From: CAMPJU01 sp036675265
GTDB taxonomy: Bacteria > Pseudomonadota > Gammaproteobacteria > Xanthomonadales > Xanthomonadaceae
Length of the DNA: 64,000 bases
Assembly (NCBI GenBank): GCA_036675265.1
Contig: JAKFFJ010000064.1
Location: 1 to 64,000, forward strand
Direction: 5' to 3'
In this document: positions 7,604-17,118 of the stretch, piece after piece
Layout of the letters: each line of letters starts with the position of its first letter
Numbering within the stretch: the first letter of the stretch is position 1
Notes under the pieces: generated by a model
Databases searched by the model: none
Seen by the model: only the letters and a program-made list of their open reading frames with translations
What the model was told of the DNA's origin: nothing
Made by a program: the position numbers and the translations under genes

Positions 7604-9873
7604 CCCCTGCCGAGTCGTGGCGTCGAAGCACCGTAGGCATAGTAGGACTCGTATCCGTACCCGTATCCGGTGGCCTTGGCATCGTACTGGGTCAGCAACG
7701 CGCCGATCACGCGGGCGCGGGCCGACAGGAGGCGCTTGAGGGCGACCTGCGCCGTGCTGATCCGGGTCTTGCCGGCCTGCACCACCAGCAGGGTGCCGCT
7801 GGCGGCATTGGCCAGGATCGGCGCGTCGGCAATGCCGAGCACGGGCGGTCCGTCGATGATCACCTGGTCGAACTTCTCCGATGCGACGGCCAGCAGTGAG
7901 ACGAGGCGCGAGCCGGACAGCAGCTCCGCCGGGTTCGGCGGCAGCGCGCCGGCGAGGATCACCTTCAGGCGTTCGTCTGCGGTGTCGATGATGACGTCGC
8001 TCGGCCCGGCCGACCCTGCCAGGAGGCTGCTCAATCCGTTCTCGCCGCGCATGCCCAGCGCACGATGCAGCGACGGGTTGCGCAGGTCGGCCTCGATCAG
8101 CAGCACGCGCTTGCCCAGCTGGGCGAAGTTGCGCGCAAGCGTGAGCGCGGTCGTGGACTTGCCTTCGGCCGGCACCGGGCTGGTGACCAGCAGCACCCTG
8201 GGCACGCCCTGGTCGGTGGAGAACTGCAGCGCCGTGCGCACCGAGCGGTAGGCCTCGGCGAACGCGGACCGCGGATCGACGAACGCCTCCTGTGGCGACT
8301 CCTTGCCCAGCTTCGGGATGATCCCGAGCAACGGCACCCGCAGGCGCTGCTCGACGTCGTCGGGCGTCTTCAGCGTGTCGTCCAGGAATTCGAGCAGCAG
8401 CGCGAGCAGCACGCCGAGCATCAGGCCGAGCACCAGGCCGAGGGCCAGGTTGCGCGACAGGCTGGGCTTGTAGCGACCCTGCGGCACCTGCGCACGGTCG
8501 ACCACGGCGATGTTGTTGGCGGTCACGCCGCCCGCGACGCCGATTTCCTTGAAGCGCTGCAGCAACCCGTCGTAGAGCTCGCGGTTGGTGTCGACCTCGC
8601 GCTTGAGGATGTTGTAGCGGATGCTGCGCTGGTCGACGTTGAGGGTCTGGTTGCGCAACTCGTCGATCTTCGCGACCAGCATCGCCTCCTGGGCCTGCGC
8701 CGCGGCGTACTCGGACTGGACCGACGCGCGGATCGCAGCGAGCTCCTTGGAGATCGACTGGTCTAGCGCGTCGATCTGGCCCTGCAGCTGCTGCATGGCC
8801 GGGTACTCCGGCTTGAAGACCTGCAGTTGCTCCTGGTACTCGGCCTGGAGCTGGGCACGCTGTTGTTGCAGCGTCCTGATGATCGAGTTGGCGAGCATGT
8901 CCGCGGGCAGCGCCGCGCCATTGGAGGCCGTCGCCTGGGCAGCGCGCGACTGCGCGGCGATGCGCTGCGCCTGCACCGACGCCAGTTGCGCGTTGAGCTC
9001 GGACAGGTTCTGGCCGGCCAGCGACTGGCCGTCGCCGGTGTTGACCAGGCCTTCCTGCTGGGCGAACTCGACCAGTGCACGCTCGGACTGCTCCAGCCGC
9101 CCCTTCATTTCGGCCAGCTGGTCTTCCAGGTAGTTGCGCGCATACGACGACGCGCCGAACCGCCGCTCGATCTGCGAGGCGATGAAACCTTCCGCGAGCG
9201 CGTTCGCCACCCGGGCCGACAACTCGGGCACCTGGCTGTCGAAGTGGATGCGGACCAGCTGCGAGTTGCGGACCGGCTCGATCTCCGTGCCGGCACGCAC
9301 GAAGCCGGCCGCGGCACGCAGCTCGCCGGCGCGCGTGGCTTCGTCCACGTCGCCTTCCTCGTCGGCCGGATCCGGGCGCAACAGGCCGGTGACCCGCTCC
9401 CACCACGACGGGGGCGTCAGCGTGTCGATCCGTCCGGCCAGGTTCAATTCGTCCGCGACCCGTTCGGCCAGCGCGCGGCTCTTCAGCAGTTCGTACTGGG
9501 TCTGGTAGAAGTCGCTGGAGGCACCTGCCTCGACCGAATTCATCCCTTCCACCTGCAGGACTTCCATGACCTCGCGATCGATCTGCAACGTCGTCGTCGC
9601 GCGATAGATCGAGGGCATCAGCAACGTCGCCAGGAGCGCAAGCGCCAGGACGCCCGCCATCACGCCCAGGACGAGCCAGCGGCGCTTGAGCAGGATCCGC
9701 CAGTACGCGAGCAGGTCGATCTCGTCGTCTTCCTGGCGGCGCTCGTCGCGATACAGGTCAAGCGCGAGCGCGCCCTGCACCGGGTGTGACATCGCGCCGC
9801 CATGCCCCCCCGGGACCGGCAGGCGCTGCCCGTCATCGCCCGGGCCCGGCGCCGGCAACTTGTCTTCAGACAT
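7600..9873 (-). CDS. Polysaccharide co-polymerase / BY-kinase (Wzc/GumC-type tyrosine autokinase)
   Basis: This 757-residue inner-membrane protein controls chain length and export of the polysaccharide through cyclic autophosphorylation. Residues 50-90 hold the Wzz domain start and first transmembrane helix (KRRWLVLGVMAGVLALALL). A long periplasmic coiled coil follows, then a second helix (NLALGLVLGLMLGVLLALLL) and the cytosolic kinase. The kinase has Walker A (SPVPAEGKSTTALTLARNFA), Walker A' (RVLLIEADLRNPS) and Walker B (FDQVIIDGPPVLG). The C-terminal tail (about 737-748) has six tyrosines in GYGYGYESYYAYG, the usual autophosphorylation cluster. It lies 15 nt after the Wza homologue; the PHP phosphatase upstream is its expected antagonist. 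Confidence 0.94.
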   Translation of the reverse strand: MSEDKLPAPGPGDDGQRLPVPGGHGGAMSHPVQGALALDLYRDERRQEDDEIDLLAYWRILLKRRWLVLGVMAGVLALALLATLLMPSIYRATTTLQIDREVMEVLQVEGMNSVEAGASSDFYQTQYELLKSRALAERVADELNLAGRIDTLTPPSWWERVTGLLRPDPADEEGDVDEATRAGELRAAAGFVRAGTEIEPVRNSQLVRIHFDSQVPELSARVANALAEGFIASQIERRFGASSYARNYLEDQLAEMKGRLEQSERALVEFAQQEGLVNTGDGQSLAGQNLSELNAQLASVQAQRIAAQSRAAQATASNGAALPADMLANSIIRTLQQQRAQLQAEYQEQLQVFKPEYPAMQQLQGQIDALDQSISKELAAIRASVQSEYAAAQAQEAMLVAKIDELRNQTLNVDQRSIRYNILKREVDTNRELYDGLLQRFKEIGVAGGVTANNIAVVDRAQVPQGRYKPSLSRNLALGLVLGLMLGVLLALLLEFLDDTLKTPDDVEQRLRVPLLGIIPKLGKESPQEAFVDPRSAFAEAYRSVRTALQFSTDQGVPRVLLVTSPVPAEGKSTTALTLARNFAQLGKRVLLIEADLRNPSLHRALGMRGENGLSSLLAGSAGPSDVIIDTADERLKVILAGALPPNPAELLSGSRLVSLLAVASEKFDQVIIDGPPVLGIADAPILANAASGTLLVVQAGKTRISTAQVALKRLLSARARVIGALLTQYDAKATGYGYGYESYYAYGASTPRLGRG

Positions 9874-9888
9874 CGGTCAGGGCTCTCG

Positions 9889-10599
9889 TCAGTACCAGCT
9901 GAACACACCAAGGATCGGGATCGACTCGATGATGCGGCGGAACGCGGTCTTGCTGCCCGACTGCTCGATCACGACGATGTCGTCCCCGTAGATCATCGGG
10001 TCTTCCATCCGGCCGCCGGTGATTTCCCCGAGGTCGTAGACCGCGGCCATGCGCTTGCCGTCCACGGTGCGGAACAGCACCACGGCGCTCGGGTCGGCCA
10101 GGTCGGTGACGCCTTCAGCCATCGCGACGGCCTGGAGCAGCGTGGTCTTGCCGGTGATCGGATAGATGCCCGGCTTTTCCACGGCGCCGCCGAGCGTCAC
10201 GCGCTGGCTGGTGAACTCCTTGACGAACACGCTGACCTGCGGGTCCTGCAGGTAACCCTCGGCCAGTTTCTCGGCGATGGCATCCTCAAGGTCGGGGATG
10301 GTCTTGCCGCCGGCCATGACGCCACCGATGAGCGGCAGCGAGATCTGGCCGTTGGAGTTCACCCGCACTTCCTGGGTCAGCTCGTCGACGCCGAAGACGC
10401 TGACCTCCAGCAGGTCCTGTGCACCGATCCGGTAGTCGGTGCCGCCCTCGTAGGCGCCGGACGCGGACGTGGTGTCGGGGGCCGGCAGCAGTTGCCCGGC
10501 GACCGCATTGCGGGGCGCGCCGCTTGCGCAGGCGGCCAGCAGTGCCACGAGCGCAGCCAGCGCGAGGAACTTGAACCAGGTCGTGCAGGAAAGCTTCAT
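9889..10599 (-). CDS. Polysaccharide export outer-membrane lipoprotein (Wza/GumB-like)
   Basis: This is a 236-residue exporter subunit that forms the outer-membrane/periplasmic conduit for capsule or exopolysaccharide. It has a lipoprotein signal with lipobox LLAAC (Cys24), then the poly_export domain starting DYRIGAQDLLEVSVFGVDEL and an SLBB segment (VTLGGAVEKPGIYPI). It is shorter than Wza (~380 aa) and close to GumB in length. ATG 10599 is the first of the export operon; a TTGGCA-N17-CATAAT promoter lies just upstream, overlapping the end of the phosphatase gene. The kinase gene follows closely. Confidence 0.92.
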   Translation of the reverse strand: MKLSCTTWFKFLALAALVALLAACASGAPRNAVAGQLLPAPDTTSASGAYEGGTDYRIGAQDLLEVSVFGVDELTQEVRVNSNGQISLPLIGGVMAGGKTIPDLEDAIAEKLAEGYLQDPQVSVFVKEFTSQRVTLGGAVEKPGIYPITGKTTLLQAVAMAEGVTDLADPSAVVLFRTVDGKRMAAVYDLGEITGGRMEDPMIYGDDIVVIEQSGSKTAFRRIIESIPILGVFSWY

Positions 10600-10630
10600 G
10601 CGTTCATCGACCTCGTGTGCATTGCGTCCG

Positions 10631-10659
10631 ATTATGCAGCCCCACGCAGCCGCTGCCAA
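10631..10659 (-). promoter_or_regulatory. Sigma-70-like promoter for the wza/wzc operon
   Basis: On the minus strand TTGGCA (10654-10659) and CATAAT (10631-10636) are separated by exactly 17 bases, about 30 bases before the wza-like start codon. The -10 hexamer includes the TAA stop of the preceding phosphatase gene, so the promoter is nested in that gene's 3' end. Confidence 0.6.
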
Positions 10660-11444
10660 AAAGACGGCTCGCGCGATGCCGCGGGCAACGGCTGGCCTTC
10701 GGGCAAGCCGGGCAGGTCCTCCGGCGCCACGTTGTCCACGATGCCCTGCGGCCGGGTGCTGACCAGGTGGTCGGCCTCGATGTCGCCCAGCAGCTTGGCC
10801 GCCGCCTCCCGCGCCTCCGCCAGCAGCGGCGGACGCCGCTTCGGGTGGTGCGCGTCGGTGGCCAGGAGGTGGGTGATGCCTTCGCCCAGGAACCGCTCGC
10901 CCCAGTACTTCACCCGGCGGCCGAAGCGGCCGGTGATCGCGCCGGCGGTGACCTGCATCCAGGCGCCGCGGTGGGCGAGGCGCTCGAAGACGTCGTAGTG
11001 GCCTTCCACCCAGGTCAGCCGCTCCGGGTGGGTGATGACCGGGACGATGCCCTGCGCCATCAGCATGAACACCGAGTCCTCGAACCTGGGGGGCGCGACG
11101 TGGTGCGGCGGCTCGAGCAGCAGGTAGCGCGAACCGTTGAGCGTGGGCACCCTGCCCGCCCTGATGCCCTCGGGCAGCGAGGGATCCAGGTGGACGTCGG
11201 CGCCGATCACCAGCTTCAGCGGGATGCCTTCGCGGTTCAATTCCGCCTGCAGTTTCGCGATCGCGGCGCGGATGCCGTCGGCGGTGTTCTCGTACAGCCC
11301 CGGGTAGATGTGCGGGGTGCAGGCGACCGTGTGCACCCCGTCGGCGACGGACATGCGCGCCATCTCCAGCGACATCGCCAGATCCGTCGCGCCGTCGTCG
11401 ATGGCAGGCAGCATGTGGCAGTGCAGGTCGAGCATCGGCGGCAT
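10632..11444 (-). CDS. PHP-family protein-tyrosine phosphatase (CpsB/CapC type)
   Basis: This metal-dependent phosphatase is expected to dephosphorylate the Wzc-type autokinase. PHP motifs are visible in order: MLDLHCHMLPAIDDGA at the N-terminus, CTPHIYPG, the IGADVH metal site, THPERL and the C-terminal LLATDAHH. Its 270 residues fit the family (~250). The open frame extends upstream into tRNA-Leu's terminator region, so I start at ATG 11444; another ATG three codons later is possible. It is the first protein gene of the polysaccharide locus, 84 nt after the tRNA, in the same direction as wza and wzc. Confidence 0.88.
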   Translation of the reverse strand: MPPMLDLHCHMLPAIDDGATDLAMSLEMARMSVADGVHTVACTPHIYPGLYENTADGIRAAIAKLQAELNREGIPLKLVIGADVHLDPSLPEGIRAGRVPTLNGSRYLLLEPPHHVAPPRFEDSVFMLMAQGIVPVITHPERLTWVEGHYDVFERLAHRGAWMQVTAGAITGRFGRRVKYWGERFLGEGITHLLATDAHHPKRRPPLLAEAREAAAKLLGDIEADHLVSTRPQGIVDNVAPEDLPGLPEGQPLPAASREPSFWQRLRGAA

Positions 11445-11490
11445 CGTAATCACCCAACGTGAACAGGTTGCATGCAGGGCCGTCACGCGA

Positions 11491-11519
11491 CCAAAAGAAA
11501 ACCCGCCTTGCGGCGGGTT
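11491..11519 (-). terminator. Terminator of secG-tRNA-Leu
   Basis: An 8-bp stem (11500-11507 with 11512-11519) is followed on the minus strand by a T-rich stretch (complement of 11491-11499). It sits 8 bases beyond the tRNA 3' end and separates the housekeeping unit from the polysaccharide genes. Confidence 0.8.
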
Positions 11520-11527
11520 CCCGTACA

Positions 11528-11612
11528 TGGTGCCCAAGAGGGGACTCGAACCCCTACGACCGAAGCCGCTACCACCTCAAGGTAGTGCGTCTACCAATTC
11601 CGCCACCTGGGC
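11528..11612 (-). tRNA. tRNA-Leu (anticodon GAG)
   Basis: This is an 85-nt type II tRNA including encoded CCA (11528-11530). The acceptor stem begins GCCCAGG, the anticodon stem CTACC/GGTAG encloses loop TTGAGGT giving GAG, a long variable arm is present, and the T arm has GGTTCGAGTCC. It follows secG directly, as leuU follows secG in E. coli; a TAGAAT box overlapping the secG stop could serve as a -10. Confidence 0.97.
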
Positions 11613-11627
11613 TTTGACTCGAAAATT

Positions 11628-12095
11628 CTAGCGGCCGGCCGGCGGCTCCGGCTGGGGCTCGACGGCGTCGGCAGGCGCGGGTTCATCCGTGGCCGCGGGC
11701 GCTGCCGTGTCCGCAGGCGCGTCGGTCGCCGGGGCGTCCTCGGCGGGCGCGGCAGGCACTGCCTGCTGGACCGGCGCGGCCGGCACCTGCGCGGCGTCGT
11801 CGGCCTGGACCGCCGGCACCTCGGCCATGACGCCCAGGTCGGTCTGCGCGGCGACCGGGCGCGAGACGTTGGTCGCATGCCAGGCCATGTACATGCTGAT
11901 GATGAAGAACACCACCGCCAGCCACTTGGTGGCCTTGCTCAGGAAGTTGCCCGCGCCGGTGGCGCCGAACACCGTGGCCGACGCGCCCGCGCCGAAGCCG
12001 GAGCCCGCCTGCGCGCCGGCGCCGCGCTGCATGAGGATCAGCGCGATCATCGCGATGGCGATGAGGACGTAGACGACGTTGAGGACTACGAGCAT
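11628..12095 (-). CDS. secG: Protein translocase subunit SecG
   Basis: SecG is the small SecYEG subunit that assists SecA-driven export. Two transmembrane helices (about residues 3-22 and 50-70, LAVVFFIISMYMAWH) flank the conserved cytoplasmic loop MQRGAGAQAGSGFGAGASA. Then follows an unusually long Ala/Pro/Asp-rich tail to residue 155, where E. coli SecG has 110 residues; such tails are common in this bacterial family. ATG 12095 is the natural start. tpiA lies upstream and tRNA-Leu downstream on the same strand, a conserved arrangement. Confidence 0.95.
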   Translation of the reverse strand: MLVVLNVVYVLIAIAMIALILMQRGAGAQAGSGFGAGASATVFGATGAGNFLSKATKWLAVVFFIISMYMAWHATNVSRPVAAQTDLGVMAEVPAVQADDAAQVPAAPVQQAVPAAPAEDAPATDAPADTAAPAATDEPAPADAVEPQPEPPAGR

Positions 12096-12123
12096 TGGGG
12101 GAAACCGGTTGTCTGGTGGGGCA

Positions 12124-12150
12124 CTGGATCCCCGCCTTCGCGGGGATGAC
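12124..12150. repeat. Short palindromic repeat (CTGGATCCCC-type, family A)
   Basis: The 27-base unit with core CCCCGCC TTCG CGGGG lies 4 bases outside the tpiA stop, between tpiA and secG. Near-identical copies occur at 28433-28459 and, inverted, at 28376-28403. Confidence 0.85.
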
Positions 12151-12153
12151 AGC

Positions 12154-12906
12154 TCAAACCGCGGCCGCGGCCACGATGGCGAGGAAGTCGGCCGCCACCA
12201 GCGAGGCGCCGCCGACCAGGCCGCCGTCGACGTCGGCCTGCGCGAACAGCGCGGCGGCGTTGTCGGCCTTGACGCTGCCGCCGTACAGGATCGGCAGCGA
12301 GCCGGCAATTCTAGCATCGCGGGCTGCCACTTCGCCACGGATGAACGCGTGGACTTCCTGCGCCTGCGCCGGGGTGGCGGTACGGCCGGTGCCGATGGCC
12401 CAGACCGGCTCGTAGGCGACCACGGCGCCCTCCAGGACCGTGGGGCCGCCTGCGGCGAACACGGCATCGAGCTGCTCCTCGAGGCGGTACCAGGTCTGGC
12501 CCGCTTCCCGCTCGTGCAGGGCCTCGCCGACGCAGAGGATGGGGATGAGCCCGGCCTGCCTGGCGGCCAGGAGCTTGCGGGCCACGATCTCGCTGGTCTC
12601 GCCGTGGTACTGGCGGCGCTCGGAATGGCCGACCAGGCCGTAACGCGCGCCGACGTCCACCAGCATGTCCGCGGCGACCTCGCCGGTGTACGCGCCGCGG
12701 GCGTGGGCGCTGACGTCCTGGGCGCCGAACGTGAGGCCGCGCCCGCCGTAGCTGGCGACCAGGTCGCCCAGGTAGGGCAGCGGGGGCAGGACCACGCGCT
12801 CGACGCCCGCCGGGGCGTCCACGGCGGCCAGCTCGTCGACCAGCGCATGGGCGAAGGCGCGGTCGCCGTGGAGTTTCCAGTTTCCGGCGACGATGCGACG
12901 GCGCAT
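12154..12906 (-). CDS. tpiA: Triosephosphate isomerase
   Basis: This glycolytic TIM-barrel enzyme interconverts glyceraldehyde-3-phosphate and dihydroxyacetone phosphate. Catalytic features are visible: N/K in VAGNWKLHG (Asn and Lys near the start), histidine in VGHSERR, and the glutamate in AYEPVWAIGTG; the phosphate loop GGSVKADNA is near the end. Its 250 residues match the family. ATG 12906 gives the canonical MRRRIVAGNWK start; an upstream in-frame ATG would add 16 non-homologous residues. It is followed by a palindromic repeat and secG. Confidence 0.97.
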   Translation of the reverse strand: MRRRIVAGNWKLHGDRAFAHALVDELAAVDAPAGVERVVLPPLPYLGDLVASYGGRGLTFGAQDVSAHARGAYTGEVAADMLVDVGARYGLVGHSERRQYHGETSEIVARKLLAARQAGLIPILCVGEALHEREAGQTWYRLEEQLDAVFAAGGPTVLEGAVVAYEPVWAIGTGRTATPAQAQEVHAFIRGEVAARDARIAGSLPILYGGSVKADNAAALFAQADVDGGLVGGASLVAADFLAIVAAAAV

Positions 12907-12987
12907 GGGGGCTTCCCGGGTTCGTGGCGAATCGTGAAGGATACCGGATGACATCCCGGATTCCGGCGCGTTGCGCCTGCAACCGGG

Positions 12988-13929
12988 CTACTTCAGCTTG
13001 ATCTCGCGCAGCCGTTCCTCGAGGTAGCCCTGCGCGGTGATCGGCTCGGGATAGCGGCTGGGGTTGTCGGGCGTGATGCACGAGGGCAGCACGTCGATCA
13101 GGAAGTCCGGGTTCGGGTGCAGGAAGAACGGGGTGGAGTAGCGCGGCTGGCGCGCCTTCCCGCCCGGCGGGTTGACCACGCGGTGGGTGGTGGACGGATA
13201 CACGTGGTTGGTCAGGCGCTGCAGCATGTCGCCGATGTTGACGACGATGGTGTCGGCGTCCGCCGTGAACGGCACCCACTCGCCCTTGCGCGACTTCACC
13301 TCCAGGCCCTCCGCGCTGGCGCCGACCAGCAGGGTGATGAGGTTGATGTCCTCGTGCGCGCCGGCGCGGACGTTGGGGATGTCCGGCGTGGTGATCGGCG
13401 GGTAGTGGATCGGCCGCAGGATCGAGTTGCCGCTGTCGGTCTTGTCGGCGAAGTAGCGCTCGGGCAGGCCGATGTGCAGGGCGAGCGCGGACAGCACCCG
13501 CGAACCGAGTGCGTCCAGCGCCTGGTACAGGCCGTAGCCGACTTCGCGGAAGCGCGGGACCTCGGCCGGCCACAGGTTGGGCGCCATGTCCGCGGCGTAC
13601 TTCGAGTCGCGCGGGATCTCGCGGCCGATGTGCCAGAACTCCTTGAGGTCGGAGTACTGCGCGCCCTTGGCGGTCTCCACGCCGAACGGCGTGTACCCGC
13701 GCGCGCCACCGCCGCCTTCGACGTGGTACTTGCGCTTGGTCGCTTCCGGCAACGCGAAGAACTGCTGGAACACGTCGTAGGCGTCGTCGATCAGCGACTG
13801 CGCGATGCCGTGCCCGCGGATGCCGGCGAAGCCCCACTCGCGATAGGCGGTGCCGAGCTCGTCGACGAACGCGTCGCGGTCGCCGTCGAAGCGGCGGATG
13901 TCGAGCGTGGGGATCGGGGTCGAAGCCAT
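12988..13929 (-). CDS. 2-oxoglutarate/Fe(II) oxygenase of the isopenicillin-N-synthase-like family
   Basis: This 313-residue protein has the N-terminal DIOX_N region (REWGFAGIRGHGI) and the C-terminal 2OG-FeII_Oxy domain. The iron ligands HxD...H are seen in AHEDINLITLL and THRVVNPPGG, with an arginine soon after (ARQPRYSTPFF) likely to bind 2-oxoglutarate. Proteins of this type are widespread in xanthomonads; true substrates are usually unknown, and the similarity to IPNS does not imply beta-lactam synthesis. ATG 13929 follows a 52-nt gap from glmM, and tpiA comes 81 nt after. Confidence 0.88.
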   Translation of the reverse strand: MASTPIPTLDIRRFDGDRDAFVDELGTAYREWGFAGIRGHGIAQSLIDDAYDVFQQFFALPEATKRKYHVEGGGGARGYTPFGVETAKGAQYSDLKEFWHIGREIPRDSKYAADMAPNLWPAEVPRFREVGYGLYQALDALGSRVLSALALHIGLPERYFADKTDSGNSILRPIHYPPITTPDIPNVRAGAHEDINLITLLVGASAEGLEVKSRKGEWVPFTADADTIVVNIGDMLQRLTNHVYPSTTHRVVNPPGGKARQPRYSTPFFLHPNPDFLIDVLPSCITPDNPSRYPEPITAQGYLEERLREIKLK

Positions 13930-13981
13930 GTGTCGTTGTCTGCCGTTGTTTGATCGTTTCGCCGCCATGGCGGCGAATGCA

Positions 13982-15321
13982 TTATCCGGCCGCGATTCGC
14001 ACGGCTTCTGCCAACCGCTCCACCGTCGCCGCCACCAGCCCCGGATCGTCCGCCTCCACCGTCACCCGCACCACGGGCTCGGTCCCCGACGGCCGCAGGA
14101 ACGCGCGTCCCCGGCCCTGCACCGCCGCCTGTGCATCGGCCAGCGCCGCCTGCACGGGCGCGGCTTCGGTCGGGCGGGCGCCGTTGGTGTAGCGCACGTT
14201 GATGGTCTGCTGCGGCACCTTTTCCATGCCCTGCAGCAGTTCGGGCAGCGACTTGCCGGTGCGCTGCAGCACGTGCAGGACCTGCAGCGCGCTGACGATG
14301 GCGTCGCCGGTGTTGGCCCGGTCCAGGCACAGCAGGTGCCCGGAGGCCTCGCCGCCGAGCACGCCGCCGTGCTCGTGCAACGCCTGGTGCACGTAGCGGT
14401 CGCCGACCTTCGCGCGCAGGAACGGAATGCCCTTCTCCTGCAGCGCGCGCTCGAATCCGTAGTTGGTCATCAGCGTGCCGACCACCGGCCCCTTGAGGCG
14501 GCCACTGTCCTGCCAGGCGCAGGCGAGCACGTACAGCAGGTCGTCGCCGTCGCGCACCCTGCCCTCGCGGTCGACGAACAGCACGCGGTCGCCGTCGCCG
14601 TCGAACGCGATGCCCAGGTCCGCGCCGATGGCCCGCACGTGCGCGGCCAGCGCCTGCGGATGGGTCGAGCCGACGCCGTCGTTGATGTTCAGGCCATTGG
14701 GGTCGATGCCGATCGCGTCGACCTGCGCGCCGAGTTCGCGCAGCACGATCGGGCCGATCTGGAACGTCGCGCCATGGCCGCAGTCCAGCGCGATGCGCAG
14801 GCCGTCGAGGCTGAAGCCGCGCGGGACCGAATTCTTGCAGTGCTCGACGTAGCGGCCGACCGCGTCGCGGGTGCGCACGGCCTTGCCGAGCTGTTCGGAC
14901 GGCACGGTGCGGAACGGCTGCTCCAGCGCGTCCTCGATGGCCTGCTCCGTGGCGTCGTCGAGCTTCTCGCCCTCGGCCGAGAAGAACTTGATGCCGTTGT
15001 CGTGGTGCGGGTTGTGCGAGGCGCTGATGACGATGCCGCCGTCGGCGCGCAGCGAATGCGTGAGGTGCGAGACCGCGGGGGTGGGCATGGGGCCCATCAG
15101 CTGCACGTCCACGCCCGCGGCCACCAGCCCGGCCTCGAGCGCGGCCTCGAACATGTAGTTCGAGATCCGGGTGTCCTTGCCGATGATCACCTGCGGCTTG
15201 CGCCACTGGTTGCGCGGCAGCGCGTGGCCGTACGCGTTGCCCAGGCGCAGCACGAAGTCGGCGGAAATGGGCGCCGTGCCCACGCGCCCGCGAATGCCGT
15301 CGGTCCCGAACCAGCGACGCG

Positions 15322-15325
<4 letters not shown>
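13982..15325 (-). CDS. glmM: Phosphoglucosamine mutase
   Basis: GlmM converts glucosamine-6-phosphate to glucosamine-1-phosphate, feeding UDP-GlcNAc for peptidoglycan, LPS and the polysaccharide made by the neighbouring locus. The 447-residue protein begins TRRWFGTDGIRG, has the phosphoserine active site VISASHNPHHDNG, the metal loop AFDGDGDR, the sugar motif GGEASGH and the phosphate-binding RPSGTEP near the end. It starts at GTG 15325, overlapping the accD stop as GTGA, which argues for coupling. Linkage to secG through two intervening genes recalls glmM-secG in enterobacteria. Confidence 0.97.
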
Positions 15326-16212
<887 letters not shown>

Positions 16213-16258
16213 TCGTTGGGGGCCTCCGGGGAACCCCGGAATTGTAATCCCTCGTTTT

Positions 16259-16313
16259 TGTAGGAGCGGCGTGAGCCGCGAAAGGCCAGGTCGCGGCTCA
16301 CGCCGCTCCTACA
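16259..16313. repeat. Perfect 22-bp inverted repeat (TAGGAGCGGCGTGAGCCGCG family, C)
   Basis: Arms 16259-16280 and 16292-16313 are perfect reverse complements around an 11-base centre. The element fills most of the trpA-accD gap, and the trpA stop codon (16309-16311) lies inside its right arm. It may also act as a transcription attenuator. Confidence 0.9.
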
Positions 16314-17118
16314 AGTCCAGGGCTTGGCGCATTGGTCGGAGGAACGCCGCGGCCCGGGCTGCGGCGTCCCCCGCATCGGCGGCCTCCGCCAGCGCGGCGA
16401 CCAGGGCGCTGCCCACCACGACGCCATCGGCCTCGCGTGCCATCGCCGCGGCGCCCGCGGCATCGCGGATGCCGAAGCCGGCCACGACGGGGACGGGGCT
16501 GTGGCGCCGGACCTCGCGCAGGCGTGCGCCGGCGGCGCCGGCATCCAGGCGGTCGGCGCCGGTCACGCCGGCGAAGCTGACGTAGTAGAGGTAGCCCGCA
16601 GCGAGCGCGCCGAGCAGTGCCAGGCGCGCATCGCCCGTGGTCGGCGCGGCCAGCAGGATCAGCGCCAGGCCCGCGTCGGCGAACGCCGCCCGCAGCCCGC
16701 CGGCCTCTTCCGGCGGCAGGTCGACCAGCAGCACGCCATCGACGCCCGCTGCGACGGCCCGTGCCGCGAACGCCGCGTATCCACTGACCTCCACCGGGTT
16801 CAGGTAGCCCATCAACACGATGGGCGTGTCGGCGTCGCGCTCCCGGAAGGCGCGCACGCTGTCGAACACGTGGGCCAGTCCCGCGCCACGTGCCAGCGCG
16901 CGTTCGGAACTGCGCTGGATGACGGGGCCGTCCGCCATCGGATCGGAGAACGGCATGCCCAGTTCGATGACGTCCGCCCCCGCCGCCACCAGCGCGTGCA
17001 TGACCGGGACGGTCGCCTCCAGCGATGGGTCGCCCGCCGTGATGAAAGGCACCAGCGCCTTGCGCCCGGCGGCGGCGAGCGCGTTGAAACGGGTGTCGAT
17101 GCGGTTGGCGTGGCTCAC
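16309..17118 (-). CDS. trpA: Tryptophan synthase alpha chain
   Basis: TrpA cleaves indole-3-glycerol phosphate and passes indole to TrpB. The 269-residue TIM barrel shows the catalytic glutamate motif VIELGMPFSDPMADGP, the catalytic aspartate strand GVLLVDLPPEEA, YYVSFAGVTGA and the phosphate loop GFGIRDA. GTG 17118 overlaps the MFS gene stop as GTGA. Its TAG stop is supplied by the palindromic repeat between trpA and accD. The usual partners trpB and trpF are not in this window next to it; an MFS pump gene lies upstream instead. Confidence 0.96.
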   Translation of the reverse strand: MSHANRIDTRFNALAAAGRKALVPFITAGDPSLEATVPVMHALVAAGADVIELGMPFSDPMADGPVIQRSSERALARGAGLAHVFDSVRAFRERDADTPIVLMGYLNPVEVSGYAAFAARAVAAGVDGVLLVDLPPEEAGGLRAAFADAGLALILLAAPTTGDARLALLGALAAGYLYYVSFAGVTGADRLDAGAAGARLREVRRHSPVPVVAGFGIRDAAGAAAMAREADGVVVGSALVAALAEAADAGDAAARAAAFLRPMRQALDL

